In this document: one piece after another, positions 20,928 to 33,100 of the stretch
Layout: every line of letters begins with the position of its first letter
How positions within the stretch are numbered: the stretch's first letter is position 1
Assembly: GCA_905221605.1 (NCBI GenBank)
Contig: CAJNDS010002329.1
Location: forward strand, 321,501 to 385,500
Direction of reading: 5' to 3'
Length of the DNA: 64,000 nt
Source of the DNA: Symbiodinium natans
Lineage: Eukaryota; Sar; Dinophyceae; Suessiales; Symbiodiniaceae
The notes under the pieces: generated by a model
What the model was told of the DNA's origin: nothing
The model's input: only the letters and a program-made list of their open reading frames with translations
Databases searched by the model: none
Position numbers and translations under genes: made by a program

Positions 20928-21124
20928 TAGGGTTTAGGGTTTAGGGTTTTTTAGGGCTTAAGGTTTAGGGCTTTTGTAGGGGCGCGGACGGTCCAGGGTT
21001 TTTCGGGCCTAGAGTTCAGGGGTTTTTAGGGTTTGAGGCTCAGGGATTTGGGGTTTAGGAGTTTTTGGGTTTAGGCTTAGGGTTTTTTAGGGTTTAGGGT
21101 TTAAGGGGTTTTCAGGGTTTAGTT

Positions 21125-21180
<56 letters not shown>

Positions 21181-21690
21181 GTTTTTGTTTTTTTATTTGT
21201 ATTAAGGGGTTTGGGGTTCAGGGTTTTTTAGGGTTTGGGGCTTTTCGGGTTTAAGGTTTAAGGTTTCTTTTGGGTTTTAGGGTTTAGGGATTTTTAGGGT
21301 TTAGGTTTTTTTTTGGGTTTAGGGTTTAAGGCTTTTCAGGGTGTAGGCCTTGGGGCGTTTTAGGGTTGAGAGCTTAGGGAGGTTTTAGGGTAGGGTTTTT
21401 TCGATTTAGGGCTCAGGTTTGTTTTGCGTTGAGGGCATGATGCTTTAGGGTGCTTTTAGGGTTTAGGGTTTAGGGTTTAGGGTTTATGTGGGGTTTTTGG
21501 GGGGTTTAGAGTTTAGGGTTTTTTAGGGTTTAGGTTCTTTTTGCTTTAGGCCTCAGGTTTTTTTTGGCTTTAGGGGTTTTAGGGTTTAGGGTTTAGGGTT
21601 TAGGGGCGTTTTGGTTTTAGGGTTTAGGGTTTCTGAGGGTTAGGGGTTTTTAGGGTTTAGGGTTTTTTGGGGTTTGGGGTTTAGGGAGTT
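20928..21690 (+). repeat. Degenerate TTTAGGG array with a 45-G run
   Basis: Many GGGTTTAGGGTTT-like units with variable spacing (TTTTTAGGG, TTCAGGG). It is interrupted at 21,135-21,179 by an uninterrupted run of 45 G. Interstitial telomere-like DNA that has decayed or expanded. Confidence 0.85.
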
Positions 21691-21768
21691 TTAGCCCCCT
21701 CTCCCATTTGTAAAGACAACACTCGCATGATGGGTTCGAAAAAGAATGAAGCGGCGGGGGGTGGGCGA

Positions 21769-23127
21769 CTAGTTCCTACTACAAGCAGAACCCCTATACC
21801 ACAACCAGACGGTCTCTACTGCAACTAGGCCTGGATTTTGTGAAAACCGAAAACCCCCCCTGTCACAACCAGCAATTACGGCTATGAATTGAAAGGTTTC
21901 AAAAACTGATTGGGAACCCTCAGGTAAGCAGTTTCATTCCCAGGAAACTTCAGTTGTAGTACGGACCGTCCTGCGTCATGGATACTGTTGGTGTAATTTT
22001 ACGTAAGCAAAAGTTTGGCCATAGTGCTCAACAAATTGCCGGGTCATGTTATCAACACGCACACACATGAGGCATGCTGTCAGCTTTGATTTTATGTTTG
22101 GTTCATCCTGGGGGGCTTCCCGCCAACAACATTTCCACGTTTGTTTCCGGTCTTTCTAAAACCTATCTGCAGCCCACATGGTTTCGTCTTGGAAACCGAG
22201 CCCGCGCAGGTCATTCTACGAACAAACGAAAAATGCAGTACTATGATGATAATTGTTCTGGTTCTTGTTTAGCTACTGATATTTCTGCAGAAACGTTTAG
22301 TGAGTTCTTCAGATTCCGCGAAAGAACAAGGGTTTCTCTGCCTTGAGCCTTTAGGCACAGAATCACAACAATGTCAAGCTTCCTAGACCTAATGAGGGAA
22401 GTGGGCGCCAAAACGTTTACCAACTTTATCCTTACCAGGCCCGAAACCAACATGTCGCCCACCATCCGCTCATGGAAACGTCGCTTCCCATAACCTGTCT
22501 TGCAAATCAATCCTGCCGGCTCATGGGAACGGTGATTCCAGCACTGAACGGCGATTCCAGCACTAAACTAGCATCTCTATCAATGAAAATCCTGCAGCCT
22601 CATGGAAACGTCGATTCCAAAACTAAACCTGTACTGCAAATTAATGAACATCCTTCCGGCTCATCAGAATAATCCTGCTGGGTCATGGAAACGTCGATTC
22701 CTGTATTAAGTTTGTACTGCAAAACAATGAAGATCCCGCAGGCTCATGGAAACATCCTTGCCAATAGTAAACTTGCACTACACTACAAACCAATGAAAAC
22801 TTGTTTTCGGGTTGGGATCCCTCATAAACCCCTTAGAAGGACAAGCGAACTAGGCTTGTATACTGTAAATACAAGTAAGAAACATAAAGCCTTCATCAGG
22901 TACTGGATGTCAAGCTGGTTTTTATCTTTGCCACAATGCGGCCCCCCACCTAATTTCTTTACACGACCGCAGTTAGATGATTGGTCTCAAACACCCACCA
23001 TAGAACCATGATTCAGGCACATCTATACTCTTTTTGTAGTAGGGACCGGTTGTGATAGGGTCCACTTTTCAGTTGTAGTAGGGCCCATCTGGTTGTAGTA
23101 TAGGGCTTCCGGTTGTAGTAGGCACTA
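21769..23127. mobile_element. Nested 1.36-kb element with ~65-bp terminal inverted repeats
   Basis: The left end TAGTTCCTACTACAA (from 21,770), continuing CCCTATACCACAACCAGA, matches the reverse complement of the right end TAGTGCCTACTACAA, CCCTATACTACAACCAGA (right edge GGCACTA at 23,127) at roughly 80% over about 65 bp. It splits a G-rich block beside the CCATTTGCAAACAC motif, which is unbroken in composite element 2. The interior has no transposase; it holds a minisatellite at 22,469-22,800. It looks like a non-autonomous DNA transposon (MITE-like), possibly named by its GTTGTAGTAGG ends. Confidence 0.7.
22469..22800 (+). repeat. ~60-bp minisatellite (CTCATGGAAACGTCGATTCC)
   Basis: Five to six imperfect units beginning CTCATGGAAACGTCGATTCC and ending CAATGAAAATCCTGCAGG, for example at 22,469, 22,520, about 22,596, 22,684 and 22,743. 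One unit is shortened. Confidence 0.8.
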
Positions 23128-23155
23128 TTTCCGGGGGGGTGGGGGCGCAGCCCCT

Positions 23156-23832
23156 CCATTTGCAAACACAATGCTCGCATGATGGGTTTGAAAAAACATG
23201 CCTATGTTTAGGGGCTTTTAGGGTTTAGGGTTTAAGGCTTTTTACGGTTTGCATATTTTACCGTTTAGGGTGAGGGGATGTCGATTTAGGGCTCAGGGTT
23301 CTTAGGGTGCAGCGCTTAGGGCTTTTAGGATTTAGGGGTTTTTAGGGTTTAGGGTTTTGAGGGTTTAGGGTTAGGGTTTAGGGCCAGGTTTTTAGGGTTT
23401 AGGGTTCCGGGGTTTTGAGGGTTTTTAGGGTTTGTGGTTTCAAAGGGTTTAGGGCTTAGGGGCTTTCGGGGTTTTGGGTTTGGGTTTAGGGTTTCGGGTT
23501 CTTTAGGGATTAGGGTTTCTTTTTGGGTTTCGGGATTAGGGTGTTTTAGGGCTTAAGCTTAGGGATTTTTTAGGGTTTAGGGGTCTTGAGGTTTAGGGTT
23601 AAGGGGTTTTTAGGGGTTTAGGGCTTGGGATTTCAGGGTTTAGGGTTTAGGGTTTCTTAGAGTTTAGGGTTTAGGATTTGGGTTTTTAAGGTTTGGGGTT
23701 TAGGGTGTTTTAGGGTTTAGGCTTTAGGGCTTTTTAGGGTTTAGGGATTGGGGGTTTTTAGGGCTTAGGGGGTTTTAGAGTTAGGGTTTTTAGGTTTAGG
23801 GCTCAGGGGTTTTTAGGGTTGAGGGTTTAGGC
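23156..23832 (+). repeat. CCATTTGCAAACAC motif followed by second degenerate TTTAGGG array
   Basis: The motif CCATTTGCAAACAC plus TCGCATGATGGGTT occupies 23,156-23,193; another copy is at 21,704-21,740. From 23,210 TTTAGGG-derived units run to 23,832, same strand as the first array. Confidence 0.8.
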
Positions 23833-23837
23833 ATAGA

Positions 23838-24060
23838 GACCTTTCTTAAAACGATAGGGGTCTATCGCACGCATAGGGGTCTATGCCAGAGCACCCTCCG
23901 ACCCCCCCCCCCCCCCCCACCCCTATGCACAGGACCCTGTCCTACCTATGGGGAGGTGCCTGTGTATAGGTACCTATCGGACAGACCCCGTCTACCCCTA
24001 TATATAGGGGGGTAGACGGGTAGGGGTTAGGGGTCTATGCCTTTTCCGCTAGACCCCTAA
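23838..24060 (-). repeat. Array of CATAGGGGTCTATG units (inverted right arm)
   Basis: Reverse-complement counterparts of the left arm, for example GCATAGGGGTCTATGCC near 23,869-23,885. It also contains a palindromic CCCCTATATATAGGGG at about 23,995-24,010. Confidence 0.8.
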
Positions 24061-24115
24061 AATATCGGTACCTCTCCTAGAACAGATAGACGGCTACTAA
24101 AGGGAACCTTTCTCG

Positions 24116-24985
24116 CTATAACCTCTTTGCAACCGCGTAGACCACATGCAAAAGTAAGTGCTGAGAGCATGCACAACAAGCAGGAATCGCCTCCGTACTT
24201 TTGGGAAGACTGGCGTGAGTCTGTAAGAAGATGCCCTCACGACCCAAGCTGGTGCACACGCAGCCTCAAAGAAGTCTCAAACAGCACGGTTCCTGTCAGC
24301 TTGTTTCTTCGAAACGTCTTGGGCTGGCATGCAATTACGATTCGGAAATGCCATCAATAGCTGCCCAGCACATTCCAAGGAAGACACCTTGCCACACCAA
24401 GCAGCCGGCCAGTGTGGGAGTGCCCCAGTGGCCCAGCAGCAACATGACAAGCACAGACAGCAGCTTGCAGACTCACTTTTTGTGCCGTAGTGTGTTGCTG
24501 TGTTCTCAGGTTCAACATGGGCGCGCCACTTTGCGTGCAAGGTCTTTTGTTTCGAGCAGTCGCGTACTTGTAGAGCCGACAGGTGGTAGGATGAAATGTG
24601 GTGCTGTGCAGCTCAGGAAGTATGGGAGCGCTTGAGCTACATGTAGACCGTCTCACCTAGTTTCATTCAAGGAGCTCCTCAGAATTGGCAAAAGGACACC
24701 ATTGCTGCAAAAGCTGCGTCATGAAGAGATGAGTCTGGATGAAGAGATGAGAGGCGCCAGCAGCCCCGACAGCCCAATTACCAAGATGGGGTGTCATGGG
24801 CAGTGCGTGTGGCACTGAGACGAAATTGATGCAAGCGCGGGTGCCTCGAGTTGTCAATGTACCGAATGGAAAGGGGCCTGTGTAGAATAAATCAAGGTCC
24901 CAGGCATTTCCAGAGCCGGTGGTTGGTCTATGCAGCGTCTCGCCAAGTTGCTGCCAATAACAACCTAGCCAAGAAGCATGTCGCT
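24116..24985. other. No recognisable gene
   Basis: ORFs such as 24,231-24,635 (+) show no domain or exon structure that can be supported. Confidence 0.35.
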
Positions 24986-24987
24986 CT

Positions 24988-25067
24988 GCATTTCTTGCAT
25001 TTCTTGCATTTCTTGCATTTCTTGCATTTCTTGCATTTCTTGCATTTCTTGCATTTCTTGCATTTCT
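24988..25067 (+). repeat. (GCATTTCTT)9 tandem repeat
   Basis: Nearly nine perfect 9-bp units. Frame-preserving (3 x 3), so each frame encodes a repeated tripeptide, but no flanking coding sequence supports translation. Confidence 0.95.
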
Positions 25068-25194
25068 GCATTGTCCCCCAAGGTCCTGAAGCCTCTGGTC
25101 CTTGCTTCGCCAGACCGCGACCCGGCGCCATGTATGACGGGAGCCTTCTGTCTTTATCAAGTGTTCTCAGTCTTTATTGCTCTCCTATTATCTT

Positions 25195-25430
25195 TATCTT
25201 TTTCTCTTTCTCTCTTTCTCTCTTTCTGTCTCTTTCTGTCTCTTTNNNNNNNNNNNNNNNNNNNNNNNNNNNNNNNNNNNNNNNNNNNNNNNNNNNNNNN
25301 NNNNNNNNNNNNNNNNNNNNNNNNNNNNNNNNNNNNNNNNNNNNNCTCTCTCCCTCTCTCTCCCTCTCTCTCCCTCTCTCCCTCTCTCCCTCTCCCCCTC
25401 TCCCCCCCTCTCTCGCTCGCTCGCTCGCTT
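25195..25430 (+). repeat. CT-rich microsatellite interrupted by a 100-base assembly gap
   Basis: TCTTT/CTCTC repeats run into N at 25,246-25,345 (exactly 100 N, the usual placeholder) and resume as CTCTCTCCC. The true length is unknown. Confidence 0.95.
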
Positions 25431-25624
25431 CTGCATAATGCGCTTCTCTACTCCTATTCTTTGCAGTGTAACCCTTGCTGCTTGAGCGCAGTACTGAAGT
25501 TGCCTAGCCATGCGGAATTTGTAATTGGGATCTGTTTTGTTGCATCGTGCTATGAAGCATGATCTTACCGAACTCGCTGACCGTTTGGTTGCTTGGGCCG
25601 GATGACGAGTCGCTGCTTGATTTT

Positions 25625-27160
25625 TGTCCTTGATCATAGGGTGTGGCACACGTGCCGGTTTCCTACACGTACACCAACTTTGATACCCTTTGCTGCCTTT
25701 CATTTGCCTCTCATTCAGATGTTAAGGCTTCCGGTGCCAACTACTTCATCTGCATCAACGCCTTTGGGCGACAAGCTGGCTGCAGTCCAGATCGGAGGAA
25801 TCCAAACAGTCGCATATCGGAGGAGTCGCGCTCATGCTCATGGAGTGCACTCGCACAGCGGAACGTAGAAACATTCAAGAGCCAGGCGAGAGATTCAGCC
25901 AGGGAATGTGGGAAACACGTCCGGAAATTTCGGAACTACCGTGGGAAATTCAGACATCATAATTGTAAACGCTTGCGCGCGCCGCCGCGGGTGGGGGGGG
26001 GTCAGGGTGGGGGGGGGGGGGGGGGGGGTCCGGGGGGGGGGGGGGGTCAGGGGGGGGGTCCGGGGGGGGGGGTGGGGGGGGGTGGGGGGGGGGGGTGGGG
26101 GGGTGGGGGGGTTTTCCCTGTAGGAGCCACCGACAAGCGGGGACCCTCCACGGCATCGGTTGCAGCTCCTCCAAGGGATTGGGGGGGGTCCCACAGGGGG
26201 GGGGGGGGGGTGGCGTCAGAAAATTTGGCATGGGGGGAAGGGTTGGGTTAGGGGGAAGGAGGCCCGATCCGGGTCTGCTTGTTCCAGACGCTTCTCGGCA
26301 GGAAGCCGAGGCGAATTAAGGAAAACCGATGGGATACTCAGGAGTCACAAACACAAAATTTGAAACACACCCCAACATTTCAACAGACAGGGCTCTGGGG
26401 TTCAGGTCCTTAAGGGTCTACGTGGTCTTGCAGAATCATGAAAGCAGTATATATACAGTATAGGATTCAGAACTTGAAGGTGTTTGATGGGAGGAGCTTG
26501 AGAAGCTTGTCTCCTTGCAGTGCCGCAAGCTCGGCCGTCGTGGGTCCACCAGTTCGGGCGCGGGCCAGATCAACATCGCCGGTAACCTTCGTCCCAGTTG
26601 CCAGTCAGGTTCTCGCCCGAGCTCAAGAGGGAAGAGTGAAGAGCAGACGGCTTGAGAATCTGTCAACTTGTCATGTGCTCTACGGTGAGGCGTGCTTGAC
26701 ACGTAGTAGCTACCCGCAATCACCGACTACCTCGCCGGGAGCATCCTTCCGAACAGTTCTACGCTATCCACAGCATCCAGCGCAGCCTGTCCTAGCAAAA
26801 GTGTTCGACCCGCAGATGCAGGTCCGGTCCAGAAATGTCACAAACGCTTGGATCAAAGGTCTGTTGGCCCAAGTGCTGCTTTGACACCACACAGAGGGTG
26901 GGAAGCTGCACGGTCACAGTCTCCAGTCAGAGTCTTGGAACATTTGCTCTGGTTCCTGAAAACTCCTCGTCCTTGTAACCCTCTGAAATTCCTAGGTGCT
27001 CGCATATCGCCAAGTGCTGCGGCCTGTCCCTGCTCCAAACTATGTCGTGAGCACAGAATCTTGGCTGACAGTTGGCAGTCCCTTCCAACAGTGGCTTCCA
27101 GTGATTCCGATCCCTTCTGTGCACGCCTGGGCGTCCTGAGCTCCGTTGGAAGCAGGTGAT
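25625..27160 (+). other. Possible exons of an unidentified gene
   Basis: Short protein-like pieces on the + strand: VAHVPVSYTYTNFDT (about 25,640-25,685) and VKASGANYFICINAFGRQ (about 25,720-25,775, followed by a GCTGGC-type donor after AAG). Later pieces around 26,820 and 27,060 are weaker. They are separated by the G-rich island. No family is recognised, and a link to the exons at 28.85 kb is possible but unproven. Confidence 0.25.
25986..26230 (+). repeat. G-run island (potential quadruplex cluster)
   Basis: About 240 bp with at least ten runs of 5-20 G separated by T, TC or TCC, then a second cluster at 26,180-26,230. Strongly strand-asymmetric. Confidence 0.9.
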
Positions 27161-28850
27161 GCATCCAGCATCGAGCCCGCATGCCTTGGCAGGAGCTTGT
27201 GGATCGAGGCTTGGGCAAGTAGAAAGTGTTCTTGCTCGTAGCTCTCACAATCAGAAGCCGAGGGTCAGGGGGGCTAAGGGACTCTGGACTTGACCCTGCA
27301 GATGCATACATGGCGAAAGCGTGCTGTCGGCGATGCAAAGTTCAGCGGCAGAGAGAGTGGAGAGAGTGTGTATGTTGTGCGCGGAAAATGTGAAACCCGC
27401 ATTCGCTCACAATACTGAACGTCATGGTCAACACGTGCTCGCAACATGTGCTCGCAACATGTGCTCTTGAGCAGCACCAAGCCAGTTTTCTCAAGGCAGA
27501 CGCTGAAGATGCCTTCGTCTGCAGGGAGTCCTTCAGCGGAGGCTCCTGCAATCCATGACAGTTCCTAGTCAGGGCTTTTTGTTCGACATGGCCCAGCGAA
27601 GCAGGGTTGAGACGCTTCGATCAGGCACCGAACCTGGAGCCTAGCGGCTCACTGTCCCCTTCGCCGCGAGCGCCAATGCAGCCCACCCCTTCTTCAGCAT
27701 CATGCCCACAGACGCTAGGCAAACGCAAGGATGATGCTGCTATTCGGCTGGAGTTACTTGCAACCATTTCCTTCTAGCAGCGTGCATCAATGTTCGCCGT
27801 TCATGGACTCCATCGCAGTCCATGCGTTTCGGACATGTAAGGTCCTTTGGACAGTGCAGGTTGAGCAGAGCGAAGCGGATGAACGCACCTCCAGCATGGT
27901 GCCTTATCTGGACCATTTGAAGATGCCTACGCAATCCATGCCATCATGTTGAACTGAAAGATGTACCCGCTATTGTGTTCCCTTGAGCTATGCCTACTTT
28001 CGACTGACGTTTGGCACATTTGCCACGTTTGCTGATGGCACGAAATATTTTTCACGGCCAACTGTGGGGGGCTTGCCGTCTTGGCAGGAGCAGACTAGAC
28101 TAGACATGTGCCTTTCCTTTCGGAGGAATAGAAAGGCCACGCGCTTGAAATAGACCTCGGAAGGGACATGCGCACCTGGCCCGCGATGCACTGAAAGACT
28201 GGACGAGTAGCATCAATTTTCAAGTTCTTTAGAACGGGGAGACAGCTTGCCGGTTTGCTGGAGTTGTTGCGAGCTGCACGAGAGTATCGGGCGAGCTACG
28301 ACATCCGCTTCCTAAAGACCAAGGAAGCACCCAATGCGCGGTCGACGATCTCGACAGATCTGAATCGTAAAGTTGATTGACGTTTGTGTTGTCTGCCACC
28401 CCTGTCGAAGTGCAGCATAGTGCAGCTCGAAGAGAGCATTGCATCACGGGCATTCCCTCCCCCGCCCCCCTGCCGACCAACACCAGAGCCCACCACCTTA
28501 AGCCGAGCCGAGGGAGCTTCTCACATCTTAGTTCTTATGGCCTCCAAGGAACTGCTCAACATTCTGTAATGCTGCGTCTCTGTGTGTGTGTGGGGCAGTG
28601 GAAGCTACGAAGATCCAAGAAGGCAAGCTGTAAGGCATCTCAGGCTCGCTCCCCAACCCATCCAACCCCATGTGTCAAAAGAAGGGGCGGTGCGGGGATG
28701 CGTGCTAACGGTTAACCGCAAAGTATGGAGAACGGCTGGACGGCTGAGGTGGCTTGTGAGCAAGACAAGCTCTCTGAGAATCTCCCAGAGGGTGAAAAGG
28801 CAACTGTACATGGAACGAACGAAACGAATGAGGCACGGAGCTGCAAAACA
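27160..28850. other. No recognisable gene
   Basis: Only short unsupported ORFs, plus a short GT run near 28,580. Confidence 0.3.
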
Positions 28851-28864
28851 CGTGGTTATGTCGT

Positions 28865-29849
28865 GGTACGGCTACCAGTGTCCCTGAGGAGAAAGAGGAA
28901 GCCTACATCCTCTCCGCATTCCGCCACAATCAGCAGATTCCAGATGAGCGCCGTTCGATTGTGCCGCAAGGTACGGCAGCCTGGAGAAAAGCCGTGGCAG
29001 ATGCGTCGATTGCTGCTAAGGCTGTTCTAGAAGGCATTCCACCTTCGGCACATACGCAGCCTGAAGTACCAGATGTCGAGGATTCTCCTCCAAGCATGGA
29101 GACTCTCAGAGCCACGCTGCAAGTGCTTCGCGCACGAGATGACCGCGATGACCCTGCCACTGCACCTCCAGGTACTGCGAAGTTGGTACATGGCTTCGGA
29201 GCAGATGTGAATAGTTTCGCCAATGACCAGTCAACGGCAGCTGCGCTTGAGACAGCAGCAGTGAATTTGGCCAATGCAGCAGCTGAGGCAGCCATTGCTT
29301 TGGAATGGAGACACTAGTTGGCGTATGCCACTTCTCGTCTCTTTGTACAGATGCCCGTTGCCAAAGACAGTGTGCAAGCGGAAAGTGCGTGTTCAGGAAA
29401 AGCAGGCGGTGATCAGAACGCGCAAAACGCCTTCACACTCGCTCTTCCAAAGCAGCTGCAAGTCCTTCCTTATCACTGCCTCAAGCTGTGACTTGGCTTG
29501 TGTTTCCGCGGGTCAGCTGGTGCTGCCAGGACAGCTTGGCAGCCGTCGAGCAGAGCAATGTTTCAACTACACACCTTTTCTGACGAGGATGTTGGCCCGG
29601 GTGTTCTTCGCTGCCCTCCTGCTTCCAGGTGGACTCGCTGGTGTCCTAACGGCCATGTGATTTCTTGCGCTTACTAGTAAGGTATTGGAAGACACGAATC
29701 GCAATGATTCTATCTTGCTGCTGAAGGCCTGGACTGCAAGCCGGCAGACTCTCCCCGAGACCACGGCCTCCGAAGACGCACGTGTGGCATCCGCGTCTGT
29801 GGCGCAGCTTGCTCAGCTCCGAGGCCGAACATGTTCGAGCTTGGACTCA
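28865..29849 (+). CDS. Unidentified multi-exon protein, C-terminal part
   Basis: A stop-free stretch at about 28,865-29,315 reads as a soluble Ala-rich protein (from SVPEEKEEAYILSAFRHN to AAAEAAIALEW), with helical, charged composition unlike its other frames. A second block after a TTTGTACAG acceptor (from 29,350) starts MPVAKDSVQAESACSGKAGG and continues NAFTLALPKQLQVLPYH. A third block after about 29,680 reads VLEDTNRNDSILLLKAW, then ASEDARVASASVAQLAQ, and ends at a TGA at about 29,847-29,849. The blocks are separated by AG acceptors and GT- or GC-type donors. No domain is recognised. It precedes a second unidentified exon group and PEX1 on the same strand. The gene structure is inferred. 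Confidence 0.35.
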
Positions 29850-30163
29850 TAAGTCTGCCCACACTTCAATAAAACGTTTCTAAAGTAGACCAACACATGC
29901 CAGCATGTTTGATTCTGGTCCACTCTTCTTCCGCACACGATCGCTCGCTTCATCTTGTTCGCAGCTGAAGAATGTTGATGTTGTGCTTCATTTGCGTCTG
30001 ACTTGAGATCCTGAGTTGCAGCAACGCCTGTCAGTTGTCAGGCACTGACACCCGCCCGAAAGCTCCAGATGCAGTGGACTCTGCAATGCCAACATGGGCA
30101 CGTGCTCACCTTGCACATGTATTGCACGATGTGTGTCATTCAGGCTGTCAGTACTTGTACAAC

Positions 30164-33100
30164 AGTTGACAGGTGCAGGATTGGCAACGCTCGCTGTGCT
30201 AGCTGCAGTGGCACTTGCCCCGCGTGCTGCGTTGGCAGAGACGGATGTGCAGATGTATGTGGGTCAGGCCAGATACGTTCTGTGTAAGTGGAATAGAAGT
30301 GCTACAAGTTGCAGTTCAACAGAGAATTGTCAAGCGCGAGCGCGTTGCAGGGGTGCTTCTGGCACGTGCAGCACGAGGTGGTGAAGCAAGAGGCGCACCC
30401 TTGCGTTTCTTTTACGTGAGCACGACTTATACTTGCAGTTACTTAGATTACTTAGGCCCTTAAGTAGGGGTCCTGACAATGGCATGACAGCAAATCAGCG
30501 GTTGCATGCGGTTGCATGGCAGACGGGCCTCGGTCGCCAGCCTGCAGAGATCACCGCACTTTCAGGATATGCTGGGGGCACAGAGGCACGCGATGTTGCT
30601 CGTGGCTCGCATGGCCTGTGTTCATCACGTTGATTGCGTTGTTGCTTCTTATCCATTCCGTTCTCTTCCGCTCAAAAGGTGGGCAGCCAGGGCGAGGTGT
30701 GCTACCACAACATGGCGATGGCCCCTGATTATGGCCGGATGGGTCACACTGAGGCCTGCGACTTTGTTTGTGGGGTGTTGTATTGCTGCTATCGGAGACG
30801 TGACTGCGATGCTCTCATGTGAGGTCGTGAACGTGTCTGTGCCCGAGGGAAAGGTTGGTGACTTCGCCAAGGTAGGTCTCGACCAGCGCTCCTGATCTGC
30901 TCTCGCTGACAGCGTATTCTGTGAGTCGCGCTTGCAAGGCCTACTTTGATGCTGCAGCGAAGTATCCTTTTGGCCGTGCGGATCCGCAGGCACCCACAGA
31001 ATGCGTCTTAAGTTTTCCGCGTGCATGTGAACAGCACAGTGATTTTTCGCTGGCAGTGCCTTGGACTCGACACAGAGACACAGAGACACAGAGAGAGAGG
31101 ACCGTGGCACAGAGTACCGGTCGGCCATTGGAATTCCAGGCCGGGGTGATTTGTTGGCTGCATCAATGCACGATGTCGAACCTTTGCTTCGCGTCGCTCC
31201 TTTCCATGTTTGGACAGCGTGAGAGGGATTGACTTCACACATTGATGGTACGTTCAAGGTAAAGGTGTTTATAGCAGCGCTAGCAGCAATTATGTAGCCG
31301 ATGTGAGAGCCTTGACCAGCGAGCATCAGCGATCATGCCGCTATCCTCTCGGCGAAATCTGCTGCCTCGGGAGATATCATCGGATCTCAAATGGTACGCA
31401 TGGAACCAGATTTGGCATACTGTGAACTGTTGCTTAGCCGCATCCTCCGACCCTGGTCAGTCTAACGATCTTCGGCAGAAGCGCAAGAAGCAGGGCGATC
31501 AAGATCAGAAACGAGCCGACAATCACTACATGAAGGCCAAAGACTGTCAGGTGCTGGAGGATGCCACTCTTGAGCAGTTTAAACGGCAAGTTGATGCCAT
31601 AGCGGCTGCCGGTGCACAGGGAGCCTTGGAGGGCAAGTGGCTGGGAACCGCAAAGCTTGAAGCGTTCCCTGCACCAGAAGAGTTGGAACCGCGCCTTTGG
31701 CTTGAGATCGTGAAAGGTATGAAGAGTGCAGCGATCGCTGTTGTCCTGCTGTCGCATGAAGAGATGCAAAAGGCTGTAGCAGTACAGTTGGATTTTGATG
31801 ACGCGTGGTCAATGCACTCGGAGAGGACAGACCAAGCATTCTCGAAGTGAGGAGCGTTTGGTTGCCCTGCTTGCGCGTCTTTCTCCTCCATTTGCCATTT
31901 GCAACCGCTGATCATGAGACCTCTTCCATCCGGGTCCGAGCAGCTCGTGCAGGCAACAAGTTCGGAGAGTGGTGGCCAACGGAAGTTGTCGACTCTTGCC
32001 ATTGTCGTGCTCCTCACCAGCCTCACCAGTACCTTGTGGGGCCCGTGGGGTCATCTGCGGTTGTACAGGCTTCGCTGCGAAATGCCGAAGGAGAAAGCTG
32101 ACGCAAGACAAGATGGAAGCAATCTGGCATAATCTGGCATGTCAGTGACATTTTTAGCTGATGTTCACGCCTTGTTGTGGAGGCGGAATGGATGGACCCC
32201 TTTTCAAAGATGTTGAAGCGGCAAACAATGGTCGGCTTCAGTTGGTTCGTGGCCAGGACTCAGACAATTGCCAGCCTCAAGAGACTGCAAGCAAAGCGCA
32301 GTGTAGGCCATGCGTGATCATTGGAGAGATGAGTAGAGTTACATGTTCCCCAGGGCAATGATGCAGACACCGTCGGCACCAAGAAAGTGTGGGTTAGCTG
32401 GCTTAATATCTGCACGAAAAGTGAAGAATTCAAATCACATCTGGCTCGACATGTGCCCTGCTGAGGTTTATGATTCCAACCAGTTCCCATTCCACCAGGG
32501 CGAGGCGCCCCTGCAGTGAGTGTCACTGTCTCTGTGAACGTGCTGCCTGTGTGACAGATTTACCACCAGTTCCATGATGATATGATCGAGAGGTACCCGC
32601 AGGCAGAAACTTTGAGGTGTCGGCGCCGCCAAGCGTCTCCATGGTGTGCTTGTCAGGAGTACCACAAGCTGAAGAAGCTCTTGGTTGCGCAAGGAACTGT
32701 TCAGAAGGCGAGCTTGCTAGGACCTACGAGCCACGAGATGTTGACAGTCTTGACAATGTTGACATGACCTGATTAACTTTAAACTTGCAGGTGGCCTGTC
32801 CTGAGATGGGCTTTTGAGTCGTGATGCCAATCTTGCTGTATGCATCAAGTCGTAAAATCTTCGCTGCATGGTTGTTTGGCGGGATACTGTCATGCAACTG
32901 GCAGCTTTCAAGACCAATGTACAGACAACATCATTTGTGATTTTCGCGCGTTTTCTTTCGCTTGGCGCCTGACAAATCGAAACTCCCAGACACTTGCTGC
33001 GCGCAGTGGGTGCAAAATTCTGCAGGTGGGGGCGATCATGAGTCTGCGCTTGCCCAAGACGTGGTGGGACATGCGATTGGCCAACTCTTGCTATTTTTCA

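Larger units (their letters stand above)
20524..24115. mobile_element. Composite repeat element 1 (3.6 kb) with inverted ends
   Basis: The left end (about 20,524-20,553) carries AGTAGCCGTCTAT; the right end (24,086-24,115) carries the reverse complement ATAGACGGCTACT, and flanking bases also match (GGT-CCCATTC against GGTTCCCTTT). Inside, a left array of ATAGACCCCTATG-type units (20,561-20,823) faces an inverted array of CATAGGGGTCTATG-type units (23,838-24,060). Between them lie two degenerate TTTAGGG arrays (20,928-21,690 and 23,210-23,832), two copies of a CCATTTGCAAACAC...GATGGGTT motif, and a nested 1.36-kb element. No transposase ORF is seen. It resembles a foldback or non-autonomous TIR element (inference). 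Confidence 0.65.

Noticed and set aside
22469-22800. Regular repeats as a CRISPR array
   Set aside because: Units are adjacent and degenerate with no constant spacers and no cas genes; the genome is eukaryotic. The same holds for the other arrays.
24851-25562. ORFs running through the N gap and CT repeat
   Set aside because: They exist only because the repeat and N stretch contain no stops; the encoded residues are low complexity.
25895-26231. Minus-strand proline-rich ORFs over the G island
   Set aside because: Artefact of poly-C/poly-G; no flanking coding signal.
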